A stretch of 59,759 nucleotides of DNA. It comes from Treponema sp. UBA1798 (GTDB lineage: Bacteria > Spirochaetota > Spirochaetia > Treponematales > Treponemataceae). Shown here piece by piece: positions 1 through 8,964 of the stretch. The stretch's first letter is position 1; each line of letters opens with the position of its first letter. Location of the stretch: assembly GCA_002319875.1 (NCBI GenBank), contig DCFS01000200.1:1-59759 (forward strand), read 5' to 3'. Below the pieces are notes generated by a model, which ran no database searches, was not told the DNA's origin, and saw nothing but the letters and a program-made list of their open reading frames with translations. A program made the translations under genes and the position numbers.

Positions 1-861
1 CAACGGTTACGCCGGACAGAAGGCGATGATCTGAATCCCGGTGTTGATGAGGTTGTAAAAGTTCTGATTGCCAATAAGCGTAAATTGTGCGAAGGCGATA
101 AAATGGCCGGCCGCCATGGTAATAAAGGTGTTGTTGCCCGGATTCTTCCTGTTGAAGATATGCCGTATCTGGAAGACGGTACGCCGCTTGATGTGTGTCT
201 GAATCCGCTGGGTGTACCTTCCCGTATGAATATCGGGCAGATTATGGAATCTGAACTGGGAATTGCAGGAAAGTATTTGAACCAGTTCTATGAGGCTCCT
301 GTATTTCAGTCTCCTTCCCAGGAACAGATTGCCGCGCAGCTTGAAGCAGCCGGTCTTTCAAAAGACTGTAAGCAGATAGTGCGGGACGGGCGTACCGGAG
401 AACCGTTTGTTAATCCGATTTTTGTCGGTGTTATTTACTTTATGAAACTGCACCATCTTGTCGATGACAAGATGCATGCCCGTTCGACGGGACCGTATTC
501 ACTTGTTACCCAGCAGCCTCTGGGAGGCAAAGCTCAATTCGGCGGTCAGCGTCTTGGTGAAATGGAAGTGTGGGCTCTTGAAGCATACGGTGCTGCCAAT
601 ACCTTGCAGGAAATGATGACAATCAAATCCGATGATATGAATGGTCGTTCCAAAATTTATGAATCTATCGTAAAGGGAGATCCTTCTACACCGGCAGGTG
701 TTCCGGAATCATTCAATGTTCTGGTTCAGGAACTCCGTGGTCTGGCACTTGATTTTACGATTTATGATGCCAAAGGTAAACAGATCGCTCTGACAGAGCG
801 TGACCAGGAACTGATCGATAAGGCGGCTTCCGGTTTCGATAAGGAGAATGATAATGCGTGA
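1..861 (+). CDS. rpoB: RNA polymerase beta subunit, C-terminal part (partial)
   Basis: The frame is open from base 1 and gives 286 codons, the C-terminal quarter of the RNA polymerase beta subunit; the start lies outside the window. Visible landmarks are the MAGRHGNKGV segment close to the active centre, the LNPLGVPSRMN segment, and the GGQRLGEMEVWALEAYGA region that contacts the beta' subunit. The rifampicin-binding region is not included. The stop at 859-861 overlaps the start of rpoC, so the two are translationally coupled. Family identity is certain from these conserved stretches. Confidence 0.98.
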   Translation, partial: QRLRRTEGDDLNPGVDEVVKVLIANKRKLCEGDKMAGRHGNKGVVARILPVEDMPYLEDGTPLDVCLNPLGVPSRMNIGQIMESELGIAGKYLNQFYEAPVFQSPSQEQIAAQLEAAGLSKDCKQIVRDGRTGEPFVNPIFVGVIYFMKLHHLVDDKMHARSTGPYSLVTQQPLGGKAQFGGQRLGEMEVWALEAYGAANTLQEMMTIKSDDMNGRSKIYESIVKGDPSTPAGVPESFNVLVQELRGLALDFTIYDAKGKQIALTERDQELIDKAASGFDKENDNA

Positions 862-3800
862 TATTCAGGATTTTGACAGTCTGAAAATAAAACTTGCTTC
901 ACCGGAAACGATACGTGCCTGGTCGTACGGTGAAGTTAAAAAACCTGAAACTATCAATTACCGTACGTTACGGCCTGAAAAGGATGGTCTTTTTTGTGAG
1001 CGTATTTTTGGTACGACAAAGGAATGGGAATGTTACTGCGGTAAATTCAAGTCCATCCGTTATAAGGGCGTTATTTGTGACAGATGCGGTGTTGAAGTAA
1101 CACATTTTAAGGTCCGCCGTGAACGTACGGGCCATATAGAACTGGCCGCTCCGGTAAGCCATATCTGGTATTACCGTTCGGTTCCGAGCCGCATGGGGCT
1201 TCTGCTTGATCTTCAGGTGGCTGCGCTCCGGTCCGTGCTGTATTATGAAAAATATATCGTTATAGATCCCGGTGATACGGATCTCAAGAAGATGCAGCTC
1301 CTTTCGGAAGATGAATATATGGAAGCGCAGGAGCGTTATGGCGGTTCCTTTACTGCAGGTATGGGAGCTGAAGCTGTAAAAACGCTGCTCGAGGGAATCG
1401 ACCTGGATGCACTTGCAGCAGAACTTCGTGCGAAGATGATTGAAAAAGGCGCGAAGAGCGATAAACGTCTTCTGAAACGTATTGAGATTGTAGAAAACTT
1501 CCGGGCATCAGGAAATAAATGTTCCTGGATGATTCTTGATGTTGTACCTGTTATTCCGCCGGAACTGCGCCCTATGGTGCAGCTGGATGGTGGCCGCTTT
1601 GCAACATCCGATCTGAATGATTTATATCGCCGCGTTATCAACCGTAATAACCGCCTCAAAAGGCTGCAGCAGCTTTCAGCTCCGGATATCATTATCCGCA
1701 ATGAAAAACGTATGCTTCAGGAAGCTGTTGATGCACTGTTTGATAACAGTAAACGTAAACGTGTCGTAAAAGGAGCTTCAAACCGGCCCTTAAAATCGAT
1801 CAGCGATATGTTGAAGGGTAAGGCAGGTCGTTTCCGTCAGAACCTGCTCGGTAAGCGTGTTGATTATTCCGGACGTTCTGTCATTGTAGTAGGGCCTGAA
1901 CTGAAGCTGTGGCAGTGCGGTCTTCCTACGAAGATGGCACTTGAACTGTTCAAGCCGTTTATCATGAAGAAACTGGTTGATAAGGATGTTGTTTTCAACA
2001 TAAAAAAGGCAAAAATGCTTGTCGAACAGGAGTCCCCTGAAGTTTATGCGATTCTCGATGAAGTTGTCCGCGAGCATCCGGTTATGTTAAACCGGGCACC
2101 TACGCTGCACCGTCTCGGTATCCAGGCTTTTGAACCGGTTCTTGTTGAAGGAAAGGCGATCAAATTACATCCTCTGGCCTGTAAAGCTTTTAACGCAGAC
2201 TTCGATGGTGACCAGATGGCTATCCATATACCGCTTACTCAGGCTGCCCAGATGGAATGCTGGACACTGATGCTGTCTGCCAGAAATCTTCTTGACCCTG
2301 CAAACGGAAATACTATCGTATATCCTTCTCAGGATATGGTTCTCGGTATTTATTATATGACTTCTATAAAACCGGATGCGAAGGGGACAGGTAAAAGGTT
2401 CAGCTCATCTGATGAGGTCCGTATGGCAGCTGAATGCGGCAATATTGAGTGGCAGTCTCTGATTAAAGTACCGGTAGCAAAGGCCCCTTATGGCGGAAAA
2501 ATTGTCGAAACTTCTGCCGGCCGGCTTGCATTTAATGAGGCTATGCCGGAAGAGGTTGATTACGTTAATGAGCAGATGGATGATAAAAAACTCAGGAAAA
2601 TGATAGAGCGTGTGTATCATTCCAGAGGCCCCTGGCTTACAATAAAGATGCTGGACGCAATTAAGGCTGTCGGTTATAAAAACGCGACTTTCTACGGTGC
2701 GACGCTTTCAATGGATGATATTATCATCCCGAAAGAGAAAAAACCGATGATGGATAAAGCAAATAAGGAAGTTGAAGATATCGTCAGTCAGTACAGCAAA
2801 GGTATTATTACTGCTGAAGAGCGGTATAACCGCGTATGTGATATCTGGGCACGTACCAATGAAGATCTTACCAAGATAATGATGGATGATCTTGCAAAGG
2901 ATAAGGATGGATTTAATACTATCTATATGATGGCAAAATCCGGAGCTCGTGGTTCTCCGAAGCAGATTTCCCAGCTGGCGGCAATGCGCGGCCTTATGGC
3001 AAAACCTAACGGTGATATCATTGAATTACCGATACGTGCGAACTTTAAGGAAGGGCTTTCCGTTATTGAATTCTTTATTTCAACGAATGGTGCCCGCAAG
3101 GGTCTGTCGGATACTGCATTGAAAACAGCAGATGCCGGATATATGACCCGTCGTCTGGTTGATGTTGCCCAGGATGTTGTTATCAACGAAGAAGATTGCG
3201 GTACGATCAACGGTATTGATTATGCTGCGGTAAAAGATGGCGATGAAATTATCGAACATCTTGCAGACAGAATTGTGGGGCATTATACAATCGAGCGTGT
3301 TATTCACCCGATAACCGGTGAACTTTTATGCGATGTAAATCAGTATATTACGGATGAACTCGCGAAGACGATAGAAGATGCCGGTGTTGAAAAAGTGAAG
3401 CTTCGTACGGTTCTTACCTGTGAAGCAAAACACGGAATCTGTATGAAATGCTATGGAAAAAATCTGGCACGGAACAAGATTGTTGAAATCGGGGAAGCAG
3501 TAGGGATTATTGCTGCTCAGTCTATCGGTCAGCCTGGTACTCAATTGACGATGCGTACATTCCATGTCGGCGGTACTGCATCTAAGGTTACTGAGGAAAA
3601 CAGGATTGTGCTTAAATATACGGCTCTGATTGAAAATATTTCAGGGACGCATGTTATTACCAGAGATGGTAACTGGTTGTTTACCCGTAAGGGCTATATG
3701 ATGGTTACAAAAATCCTGAATCAGTTACGGATTGAAAAAGGTGATCATGTTCTCGTTGAGAGCGGTGCCCGTGTTATGAAAGACAGCCCTCTTATTACCC

Positions 3801-5098
3801 GCAATGGTGAAGATATAAAAGCTTCTGATACGGCACGTATTATTATTATAGATAATATACTTTACCTTGCAGGAAGCCAGCAGAAAGTTGAAATAAGCAA
3901 CGGTTCGACAATTTACATAAAGGTTGGTAGTGTTGTCGAGGGTAATAAAGTTATCGGAGAATTTGATGCATTCAGTGATCCGATTATTGCAGAAGTGGAC
4001 GGGTATGTTCATTACGAGGATATTATCCTTGGATCTACGCTGGAAGAAGATCTTGACGTCCAGACAGGAAAAGTTGAACGCCGTATTACGGATCTGCATC
4101 TTGATATAAAGCAGCCCCGTATATTGATTACTGATGAAGCCGGTAATGAAAAAGGAAGTTACTCTCTGCCTGCAGGTGCTATTCTTCAGGTGTCTGATAA
4201 GCAGAAAGTTGAAGCCGGTGTTACTCTTGCCAAGGAAGCAAAGGAAGCTGCCAAAACTAACGATATTACAGGCGGTTTGCCACGTGTTTCTGAACTGTTT
4301 GAAGCCCGCAGACCCAAAAATCCGACTGTTCTTGCAAAGATTTCCGGAACTGTTAAAATAAAGACGATTACAAAGGGTAAACGTTCTGTGATTGTTGAGG
4401 ATATATATGGAAAACAGTTTGAACATCTCGTTCCTGTAACAAAGCGTATGCTGGTCCGTGATGGAGATCAGGTTGAAGCTGGTGAACCTTTGTGTGATGG
4501 ATCACCGAGTCCTCATGATGTCCTCGCAATTCTTGGGGAGAATGCCCTGCAGAATTATCTGATGGATGAAATCCAACAGGTGTATCGTGCTCAGGGTGTA
4601 AATATTAATGATAAACATATCGGTATTATTGTACGCCAGATGCTCCGTAAGGTAGAAATTGTTGCTGTCGGCGATACCCGTTTTATATTCGGGCAGCAGG
4701 TTGATAAGTATAAATTCCATGATGAGAATCGTCGTGTTATGGATGAGGGAGGGCAACCTGCAATCGGCAGACCTATGTTCCAGGGGATAACGAAATCATC
4801 TCTGGGAGTTGACTCCTTTATTTCTGCGGCATCTTTCCAGGAAACAACGCGTGTTCTTACTAATGCGGCTATATCAGGTGCAACGGACGGTTTGCATGGT
4901 ATAAAAGAAAATGTTGCCATCGGCCATATGATTCCTGCCGGTACCGGTATTAAAAATTACAAGAATGTGAAGCTGTTTGATGCAAGTGACAGGGATCTTG
5001 ATGTTCAAATGGAAGAAATTCTGGAAAAACGTCGTGAAGAAAAAGAACTTGAGACGCAGGTAGAAGATACTTCAGTTGAATCTGATGATGCGGATTAA
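854..5098 (+). CDS. rpoC: RNA polymerase beta' subunit
   Basis: Catalytic beta' subunit of RNA polymerase, 1414 aa. The N-terminal zinc finger has Cys in ECYCGKFK and CDRCG (residues about 60-78). The Mg-binding motif NADFDGD is at about 447-453. The second zinc site is near 856-867 (CEAKHGICMKCYG). The trigger-loop/bridge region (QSIGQPGTQLTMRTFHVGG) is intact, and the C-terminus ends in an acidic tail. I start at the ATG at 854, seven bases after AAGGAG at 841-846; an ATG at 848 is too close to that SD. It overlaps rpoB by eight bases. Length is close to that of spirochaetal RpoC. Confidence 0.98.
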   Translation: MRDIQDFDSLKIKLASPETIRAWSYGEVKKPETINYRTLRPEKDGLFCERIFGTTKEWECYCGKFKSIRYKGVICDRCGVEVTHFKVRRERTGHIELAAPVSHIWYYRSVPSRMGLLLDLQVAALRSVLYYEKYIVIDPGDTDLKKMQLLSEDEYMEAQERYGGSFTAGMGAEAVKTLLEGIDLDALAAELRAKMIEKGAKSDKRLLKRIEIVENFRASGNKCSWMILDVVPVIPPELRPMVQLDGGRFATSDLNDLYRRVINRNNRLKRLQQLSAPDIIIRNEKRMLQEAVDALFDNSKRKRVVKGASNRPLKSISDMLKGKAGRFRQNLLGKRVDYSGRSVIVVGPELKLWQCGLPTKMALELFKPFIMKKLVDKDVVFNIKKAKMLVEQESPEVYAILDEVVREHPVMLNRAPTLHRLGIQAFEPVLVEGKAIKLHPLACKAFNADFDGDQMAIHIPLTQAAQMECWTLMLSARNLLDPANGNTIVYPSQDMVLGIYYMTSIKPDAKGTGKRFSSSDEVRMAAECGNIEWQSLIKVPVAKAPYGGKIVETSAGRLAFNEAMPEEVDYVNEQMDDKKLRKMIERVYHSRGPWLTIKMLDAIKAVGYKNATFYGATLSMDDIIIPKEKKPMMDKANKEVEDIVSQYSKGIITAEERYNRVCDIWARTNEDLTKIMMDDLAKDKDGFNTIYMMAKSGARGSPKQISQLAAMRGLMAKPNGDIIELPIRANFKEGLSVIEFFISTNGARKGLSDTALKTADAGYMTRRLVDVAQDVVINEEDCGTINGIDYAAVKDGDEIIEHLADRIVGHYTIERVIHPITGELLCDVNQYITDELAKTIEDAGVEKVKLRTVLTCEAKHGICMKCYGKNLARNKIVEIGEAVGIIAAQSIGQPGTQLTMRTFHVGGTASKVTEENRIVLKYTALIENISGTHVITRDGNWLFTRKGYMMVTKILNQLRIEKGDHVLVESGARVMKDSPLITRNGEDIKASDTARIIIIDNILYLAGSQQKVEISNGSTIYIKVGSVVEGNKVIGEFDAFSDPIIAEVDGYVHYEDIILGSTLEEDLDVQTGKVERRITDLHLDIKQPRILITDEAGNEKGSYSLPAGAILQVSDKQKVEAGVTLAKEAKEAAKTNDITGGLPRVSELFEARRPKNPTVLAKISGTVKIKTITKGKRSVIVEDIYGKQFEHLVPVTKRMLVRDGDQVEAGEPLCDGSPSPHDVLAILGENALQNYLMDEIQQVYRAQGVNINDKHIGIIVRQMLRKVEIVAVGDTRFIFGQQVDKYKFHDENRRVMDEGGQPAIGRPMFQGITKSSLGVDSFISAASFQETTRVLTNAAISGATDGLHGIKENVAIGHMIPAGTGIKNYKNVKLFDASDRDLDVQMEEILEKRREEKELETQVEDTSVESDDAD

Positions 5099-5104
5099 GT
5101 GATA

Positions 5105-5142
5105 TTCAGGCAGGCAAAGCTTATTGACTTGCCTGTCCTGAA
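5105..5142 (+). terminator. Imperfect hairpin between rpoC and rpsL
   Basis: Arms 5105-5117 and 5129-5142 pair over about 13 bases with one bulged base. It lies just after the rpoC stop. There is no T-run behind it, so it may be a weak terminator, a processing site or an attenuator. Its right arm lies in the -35/spacer of the promoter called at 5124-5153. Confidence 0.5.
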
Positions 5143-5153
5143 TTCAGTATAGT
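5124..5153 (+). promoter_or_regulatory. Candidate sigma70 promoter for rpsL-rpsG
   Basis: TTGACT at 5124-5129, an 18-base spacer, and TATAGT at 5148-5153. It would give a leader of about 70 bases before rpsL. The motif match is good; transcription from it is inferred. Confidence 0.55.
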
Positions 5154-5231
5154 AACAGAACCCATGCTATTGGGTTATCATGAACTTTGTCCGGGGTGCT
5201 GACCGGCAATAAAATATAGGAGATTAGGCCA

Positions 5232-5606
5232 ATGCCTACAATTAACCAATTAATTCGTCAGGGACGTCATACAGCCGCTAACAGGACGAAAGCTCCCGCG
5301 CTTGAATCCTGTCCGCAAAAACGTGGTGTATGTACCCGTGTTATGACTGTGACTCCCAAGAAACCGAACTCAGCTCTCCGGAAAGTTGCCCGTGTTCGTC
5401 TGAGTAATGGAATTGAAGTTACTGCTTATATTCCTGGAATCGGTCATAATCTGCAGGAGCATTCAGTGGTGCTTATTCGCGGAGGTCGTGTCAAGGATCT
5501 TCCGGGTGTGCGTTATCATATTATCCGTGGTACTAAAGATACATTGGGTGTTGAAGATCGTAAACGCGGTCGTTCAAAATATGGCGCGAAACGGCCAAAG
5601 GCGTAA
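5232..5606 (+). CDS. rpsL: 30S ribosomal protein S12
   Basis: S12, 124 aa, decoding-centre protein of the small subunit. The loop TPKKPNSALRK carries the lysine whose mutation gives streptomycin resistance in other bacteria, and it is unmutated here. PGVRYH and the basic C-terminus are also present. The ATG at 5232 follows AGGAG with about eight bases between. It is the first gene of the rpsL-rpsG pair, with a candidate promoter at 5124-5153. Length is normal for the family. Confidence 0.98.
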   Translation: MPTINQLIRQGRHTAANRTKAPALESCPQKRGVCTRVMTVTPKKPNSALRKVARVRLSNGIEVTAYIPGIGHNLQEHSVVLIRGGRVKDLPGVRYHIIRGTKDTLGVEDRKRGRSKYGAKRPKA

Positions 5607-5618
5607 TGGAGGAATAAG

Positions 5619-6089
5619 ATGGGAAGACATAAGAAATCTGTTAACCGTCCGATTGTGCCGGATGCAAAATACAACAGTCCTGTTGTGTCAAAGCTTGTTA
5701 CCCGCATGATGCTCGATGGCAAAAAAGATACCTGTATTAGTGTTGTTTATGAAGCTCTTGACAAGCTGAAGACAAAGACTGATAAGGAACCGCTTGAAGT
5801 TATGCTGAAAGCACTGGAAAATGTAAAACCGATGGTAGAGGTAAAATCCCGGCGTGTCGGAGGTGCTACATATCAGGTTCCTGTTGAAATCCGTGATTCA
5901 CGTGCGGAAGCACTTGCCATGAGATGGGTGATTACTGCTGCCAGACAGAGAAGCGGCCATGGCATGGCTGATACTCTTGCAGCTGAATTGCTGGATGCTT
6001 ATAACAATACGGGAACTGCTTTCAAAAAGAAAGAGGATACTCATAAAATGGCAGAAGCTAATAAGGCTTTTGCACATTATAGATGGTAA
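5619..6089 (+). CDS. rpsG: 30S ribosomal protein S7
   Basis: S7, 156 aa, binds the 3' domain of 16S rRNA and nucleates assembly of the 30S head. The N-terminus MGRHKK, the central GGATYQVPVEIR motif and the C-terminal NKAFAHYRW are all typical. The SD GGAGG sits just upstream of the ATG, twelve bases after rpsL. In many bacteria fusA follows in the same operon. Here a strong terminator follows instead and fusA is absent. Confidence 0.98.
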   Translation: MGRHKKSVNRPIVPDAKYNSPVVSKLVTRMMLDGKKDTCISVVYEALDKLKTKTDKEPLEVMLKALENVKPMVEVKSRRVGGATYQVPVEIRDSRAEALAMRWVITAARQRSGHGMADTLAAELLDAYNNTGTAFKKKEDTHKMAEANKAFAHYRW

Positions 6090-6093
6090 CTGT

Positions 6094-6136
6094 ATGAAAA
6101 CAGGCGTCCTTAAGGACGCCTGTTTTCATGTTTTTT
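6094..6136 (+). terminator. Strong intrinsic terminator after rpsG
   Basis: Bases 6094-6129 form a perfect 36-base palindrome centred between 6111 and 6112, followed by six T at 6131-6136. This ends the rpoBC-rpsLG transcription unit. Confidence 0.9.
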
Positions 6137-6149
6137 ATTCCATGTGCTA

Positions 6150-6178
6150 TTGCAATTAGTTTAAAAAAAGTGTATAAA
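6150..6178 (+). promoter_or_regulatory. Candidate sigma70 promoter for tuf
   Basis: TTGCAA at 6150-6155, a 17-base spacer, and TATAAA at 6173-6178, placed immediately after the rpsG terminator. It would give a tuf leader of about 475 bases. Weaker -10-like sequences lie nearer tuf, so this may not be the only promoter. Confidence 0.55.
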
Positions 6179-6179
6179 G

Positions 6180-6658
6180 TATAACACTGTATATTGTAAT
6201 ATAAAAATATACAGTAATAACAGGGTTCTTTGAGAGACAGACGGACTGTGAATGTGTCCGGTAAAACCGTAAAGCAAGGCTGTATCAGACTTGCAGGTTT
6301 TTACAACCCTTGTATGTGATGATTACTGTCGTTGACAGTAGTTATAGAGATGACTGAATGCATCAGGGGTTTCTGCAAAGGTTCATGTTCGAACCGACAG
6401 GCTCGAGGATGCCAAACCAGTCGTCAGGCACAGTGTTTGATGGTGATAGGTGGTACCGGCCATGGATATTCCGAAAATATGGAATATCGTGCGAGAGTAA
6501 TTTCTTTTCCGTTCCAAAATCATCTTCACAACATTGTGTATAAAAGTGTGTATGCGAATGCGGCTTTTTCTTGAGAAATTGTCCCCGTTCTGGCTTAAAA
6601 TGCAACACATAAATTTCAGTATGCCGGAAAGAGAATTTTACCCGGCAAGGAGAAAAAC
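6180..6658 (+). other. Long, hairpin-rich tuf leader or unidentified ncRNA
   Basis: About 480 bases without a convincing gene. Hairpins visible by eye: arms 6186-6195/6206-6215 (10 bp); an ACTGTC/GACAGT stem near 6326; a GGTTC/GAACC stem near 6380; arms 6465-6472/6481-6488 (8 bp); and 6623-6627/6642-6646, which ends at the tuf SD. I tested it by eye for tRNA, tmRNA, RNase P and SRP RNA signatures and found none. It may be a regulatory leader of tuf and the S10 operon, or a separate RNA. Confidence 0.4.
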
Positions 6659-7846
6659 ATGGCAAAGGAGAAGTTCGTTAGAACTAAACCCCACATGAAC
6701 GTTGGAACCATCGGTCACGTTGACCATGGTAAGACCACTTTGTCTGCTGCTATCACTCAGTACTGTGCAAAAAAGTATGGTGACAAGGCTCTTAAGTATG
6801 ATGAAATCGATAATGCTCCAGAGGAAAAAGCTCGTGGTATCACAATTAATACCCGCCATCTTGAGTATCAGTCTGATAAACGTCACTATGCACATATTGA
6901 CTGCCCCGGTCATGCCGACTATATAAAAAACATGATCACCGGCGCTGCTCAGATGGATGGAGCTATTCTCGTAGTTTCTGCTCCTGATTCTGTTATGCCC
7001 CAGACACGTGAACATCTGTTGCTTGCCCGTCAGGTTGGCGTTCCGAAGATTATTGTTTTCCTGAATAAAGTTGATCAGGTTGACGATCCCGATCTTCTTG
7101 AGCTTGTTGTTGAAGAAGTAAAGGATACACTTAAAGCGTATGGCTTTGCACCTGATACTCCTATTATTAAAGGCTCTGCTTTTAATGCGCTTAATAAACC
7201 GGAAGATCCTAAAAATACAGAATGCATTGAAGAACTCTTACAGACAATGGATACATGGTTTGATGATCCTATCCGTGATGATGCAAAACCGTTCCTGATG
7301 CCAATTGAGGATATCTTTACAATCTCCGGTCGTGGTACTGTCGTTACCGGTCGTATTGAGCGTGGTATTATTAATATGAACGATGATGTTGAAATCATCG
7401 GTATTAAACCGACACAGAAATCAACAGTAACCGGTATTGAAATGTTTAATAAAACACTGGATCAGGGTATGGCAGGTGATAATGTCGGTATCCTTCTTCG
7501 TGGTATTGATAAGAAGGATGTCGAACGCGGGCAGGTTCTTGCAAAACCGGGTTCGATTCATCCGCATACGAAATTTGAAGCACAGATTTATGTTCTGTCG
7601 AAGGAAGAGGGTGGACGTCATAGTCCGTTCTTTACCGGCTATCGGCCACAGTTCTATTTCCGCACAACGGATATTACAGGTACTGTTGAACTTGAACCTG
7701 GCGTTGAGATGGTAAAACCCGGCGATAATGTAAAAATTATCGGCGAATTGATTCACCCGATTGCTATGGATGAAGGACTTAAACTTGCTATCCGTGAAGG
7801 CGGTCATACGATTGCTTCCGGTCAGGTTACAAAAGTTATTGCATAG
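6659..7846 (+). CDS. tuf: Translation elongation factor Tu
   Basis: EF-Tu, 395 aa, the GTPase that delivers aminoacyl-tRNA to the ribosome. G-box motifs are GHVDHGKT (P-loop, about 19-26), DCPGHADY, NKVD and SAF (G5; most EF-Tu have SAL). Domains 2 and 3 are complete and end IREGGHTIASGQVTKVIA. The ATG at 6659 follows AAGGAG. Only one tuf copy is in the window, and it precedes rpsJ as in the str-S10 arrangement, without fusA. Confidence 0.98.
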   Translation: MAKEKFVRTKPHMNVGTIGHVDHGKTTLSAAITQYCAKKYGDKALKYDEIDNAPEEKARGITINTRHLEYQSDKRHYAHIDCPGHADYIKNMITGAAQMDGAILVVSAPDSVMPQTREHLLLARQVGVPKIIVFLNKVDQVDDPDLLELVVEEVKDTLKAYGFAPDTPIIKGSAFNALNKPEDPKNTECIEELLQTMDTWFDDPIRDDAKPFLMPIEDIFTISGRGTVVTGRIERGIINMNDDVEIIGIKPTQKSTVTGIEMFNKTLDQGMAGDNVGILLRGIDKKDVERGQVLAKPGSIHPHTKFEAQIYVLSKEEGGRHSPFFTGYRPQFYFRTTDITGTVELEPGVEMVKPGDNVKIIGELIHPIAMDEGLKLAIREGGHTIASGQVTKVIA

Positions 7847-7859
7847 TTTAAATTAAGGA

Positions 7860-7891
7860 ATAAGGCAAACCTGAAAAAAGGTTTGCCTTAT
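7860..7891 (+). terminator. Hairpin between tuf and rpsJ
   Basis: Perfect 13-base arms 7860-7872 and 7879-7891 with a six-base A-rich loop, right after the tuf stop. There is no T-run, so full termination is doubtful. A role as mRNA-stabilising or attenuating element that sets the tuf to ribosomal protein ratio is inferred. Confidence 0.6.
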
Positions 7892-7907
7892 AACTATTGG
7901 AGGAATA

Positions 7908-8216
7908 ATGGCTAATGGTAAGATTCGTGTCAGACTCCGCGCATTTGACGTAGAACTGATCGATCAAAGTGCAAAAGCCATCGTGCAGACTGTTCAGAAG
8001 GCAGGTGCTAAGGTTTCAGGACCTATCCCGCTTCCTACCAGAATCAACAAGGTTACTGTTTTGCGCTCGCCCCATGTCAATAAAAAGTCACGGGAACAGT
8101 TCGAAATGCGTACTCACAAACGCCTTATTGACATCCTGGAACCCACAGCTGATGTAATGGATTCATTAATGAAGCTGGAATTGCCTGCCGGTGTAGATGT
8201 GGAAATTAAGCAGTAA
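7908..8216 (+). CDS. rpsJ: 30S ribosomal protein S10
   Basis: S10, 102 aa, 30S head protein that also serves as NusE in transcription antitermination. Typical motifs are KIRVRLRAFD, GPIPLPTR and the SPHVNKKSREQFEMRTHKR block. SD GGAGG lies at 7899-7903 before the ATG. It is the first gene of the S10 cluster, separated from tuf by a hairpin and from rplC by 112 bases carrying another hairpin. Confidence 0.98.
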   Translation: MANGKIRVRLRAFDVELIDQSAKAIVQTVQKAGAKVSGPIPLPTRINKVTVLRSPHVNKKSREQFEMRTHKRLIDILEPTADVMDSLMKLELPAGVDVEIKQ

Positions 8217-8291
8217 AACTACCGGATTGCGGTGGTTCTGCTGAAATTAAACGGTACGGTCCCTGCGGATCTGGGATGGCGGCCAATAACA

Positions 8292-8312
8292 AAAAGAGGT
8301 TTTGCCTCTTTT
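8292..8312 (+). terminator. Hairpin with short T-run between rpsJ and rplC
   Basis: Arms 8292-8299 and 8305-8312 (AAAAGAGG/CCTCTTTT) form a small intrinsic-terminator-like hairpin just before the SD of rplC. It would also hold back the region next to that SD. An attenuator for the rest of the S10 operon is possible. Confidence 0.5.
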
Positions 8313-8328
8313 ATAGGAGAATATCAGA

Positions 8329-8949
8329 ATGAAAGGTCTGATTGCAAAAAAAGTGGGAATGACCCAGGTTTTTGACGAAAGCGGTAATTTAACACCTGTA
8401 ACCGTGATCCGCGTCGAACCAAATGTGGTTGTTGCTACAAAGACAAAGGAAACGAATGGTTATAACGCTGTCGTGCTGGGGCTTGAAGATCTAAAAGCTT
8501 CCAGAACGAATAAGGCGTATGCCGGTCAGTTTTCTGAGAATATTACGCCAAAACGACATTTGAAAGAATTCCGGGACTTTGATAATGAAGTAAAAGTCGG
8601 GGATCTCGTCGGACTGGAACTTTTGGAAAAATCGCGCTTCCTTGATGTAACCGCGACTTCAAAAGGTAAGGGTTTTCAGGGCGTAATGAAGAGATGGGGC
8701 TTCCATGGCGGGCGTGCGACGCACGGTTCGAAATTTCATCGTGAAGCCGGTGGTACTGGAGAATGCACGACACCCGGACACAGCCTGAAAAACATTAAAA
8801 TGCCGGGTCATATGGGCTTTGAGCGTGTGACAGTACAGAATCTCAAGATTGTAAAAATCGATTCTGAATTAAAAGTTATTTTGGTTCGCGGGGCTGTTCC
8901 CGGGAATAAAGACTGCACGCTGATCGTCAAGTCCGCGGTAAAGAAATAA
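8329..8949 (+). CDS. rplC: 50S ribosomal protein L3
   Basis: L3, 206 aa, binds the 3' end of 23S rRNA near the peptidyl-transferase centre. The N-terminus MKGLIAKKVGMTQVF is diagnostic. The central finger region includes the HGSKFHREAGGTG and PGHMGFERVTVQNL segments. SD AGGAG precedes the ATG. Next gene is rplD, fifteen bases on. Confidence 0.97.
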   Translation: MKGLIAKKVGMTQVFDESGNLTPVTVIRVEPNVVVATKTKETNGYNAVVLGLEDLKASRTNKAYAGQFSENITPKRHLKEFRDFDNEVKVGDLVGLELLEKSRFLDVTATSKGKGFQGVMKRWGFHGGRATHGSKFHREAGGTGECTTPGHSLKNIKMPGHMGFERVTVQNLKIVKIDSELKVILVRGAVPGNKDCTLIVKSAVKK

Positions 8950-8964
8950 CGACAGAGGAAGACT

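Noticed and set aside
3725..4426. 233-codon open frame on - inside rpoC
   Set aside because: Antisense to conserved RpoC sequence; no start signals and no recognisable motif.
6370..6400. tRNA-like GGTTC/GAACC arm in the tuf leader
   Set aside because: The loop has six bases, not seven, and no acceptor or anticodon stem can be built around it.
6332..6574. Short open frames in the tuf leader
   Set aside because: No SD, no protein-like composition, and overlapping frames on both strands; hairpins explain the region better.
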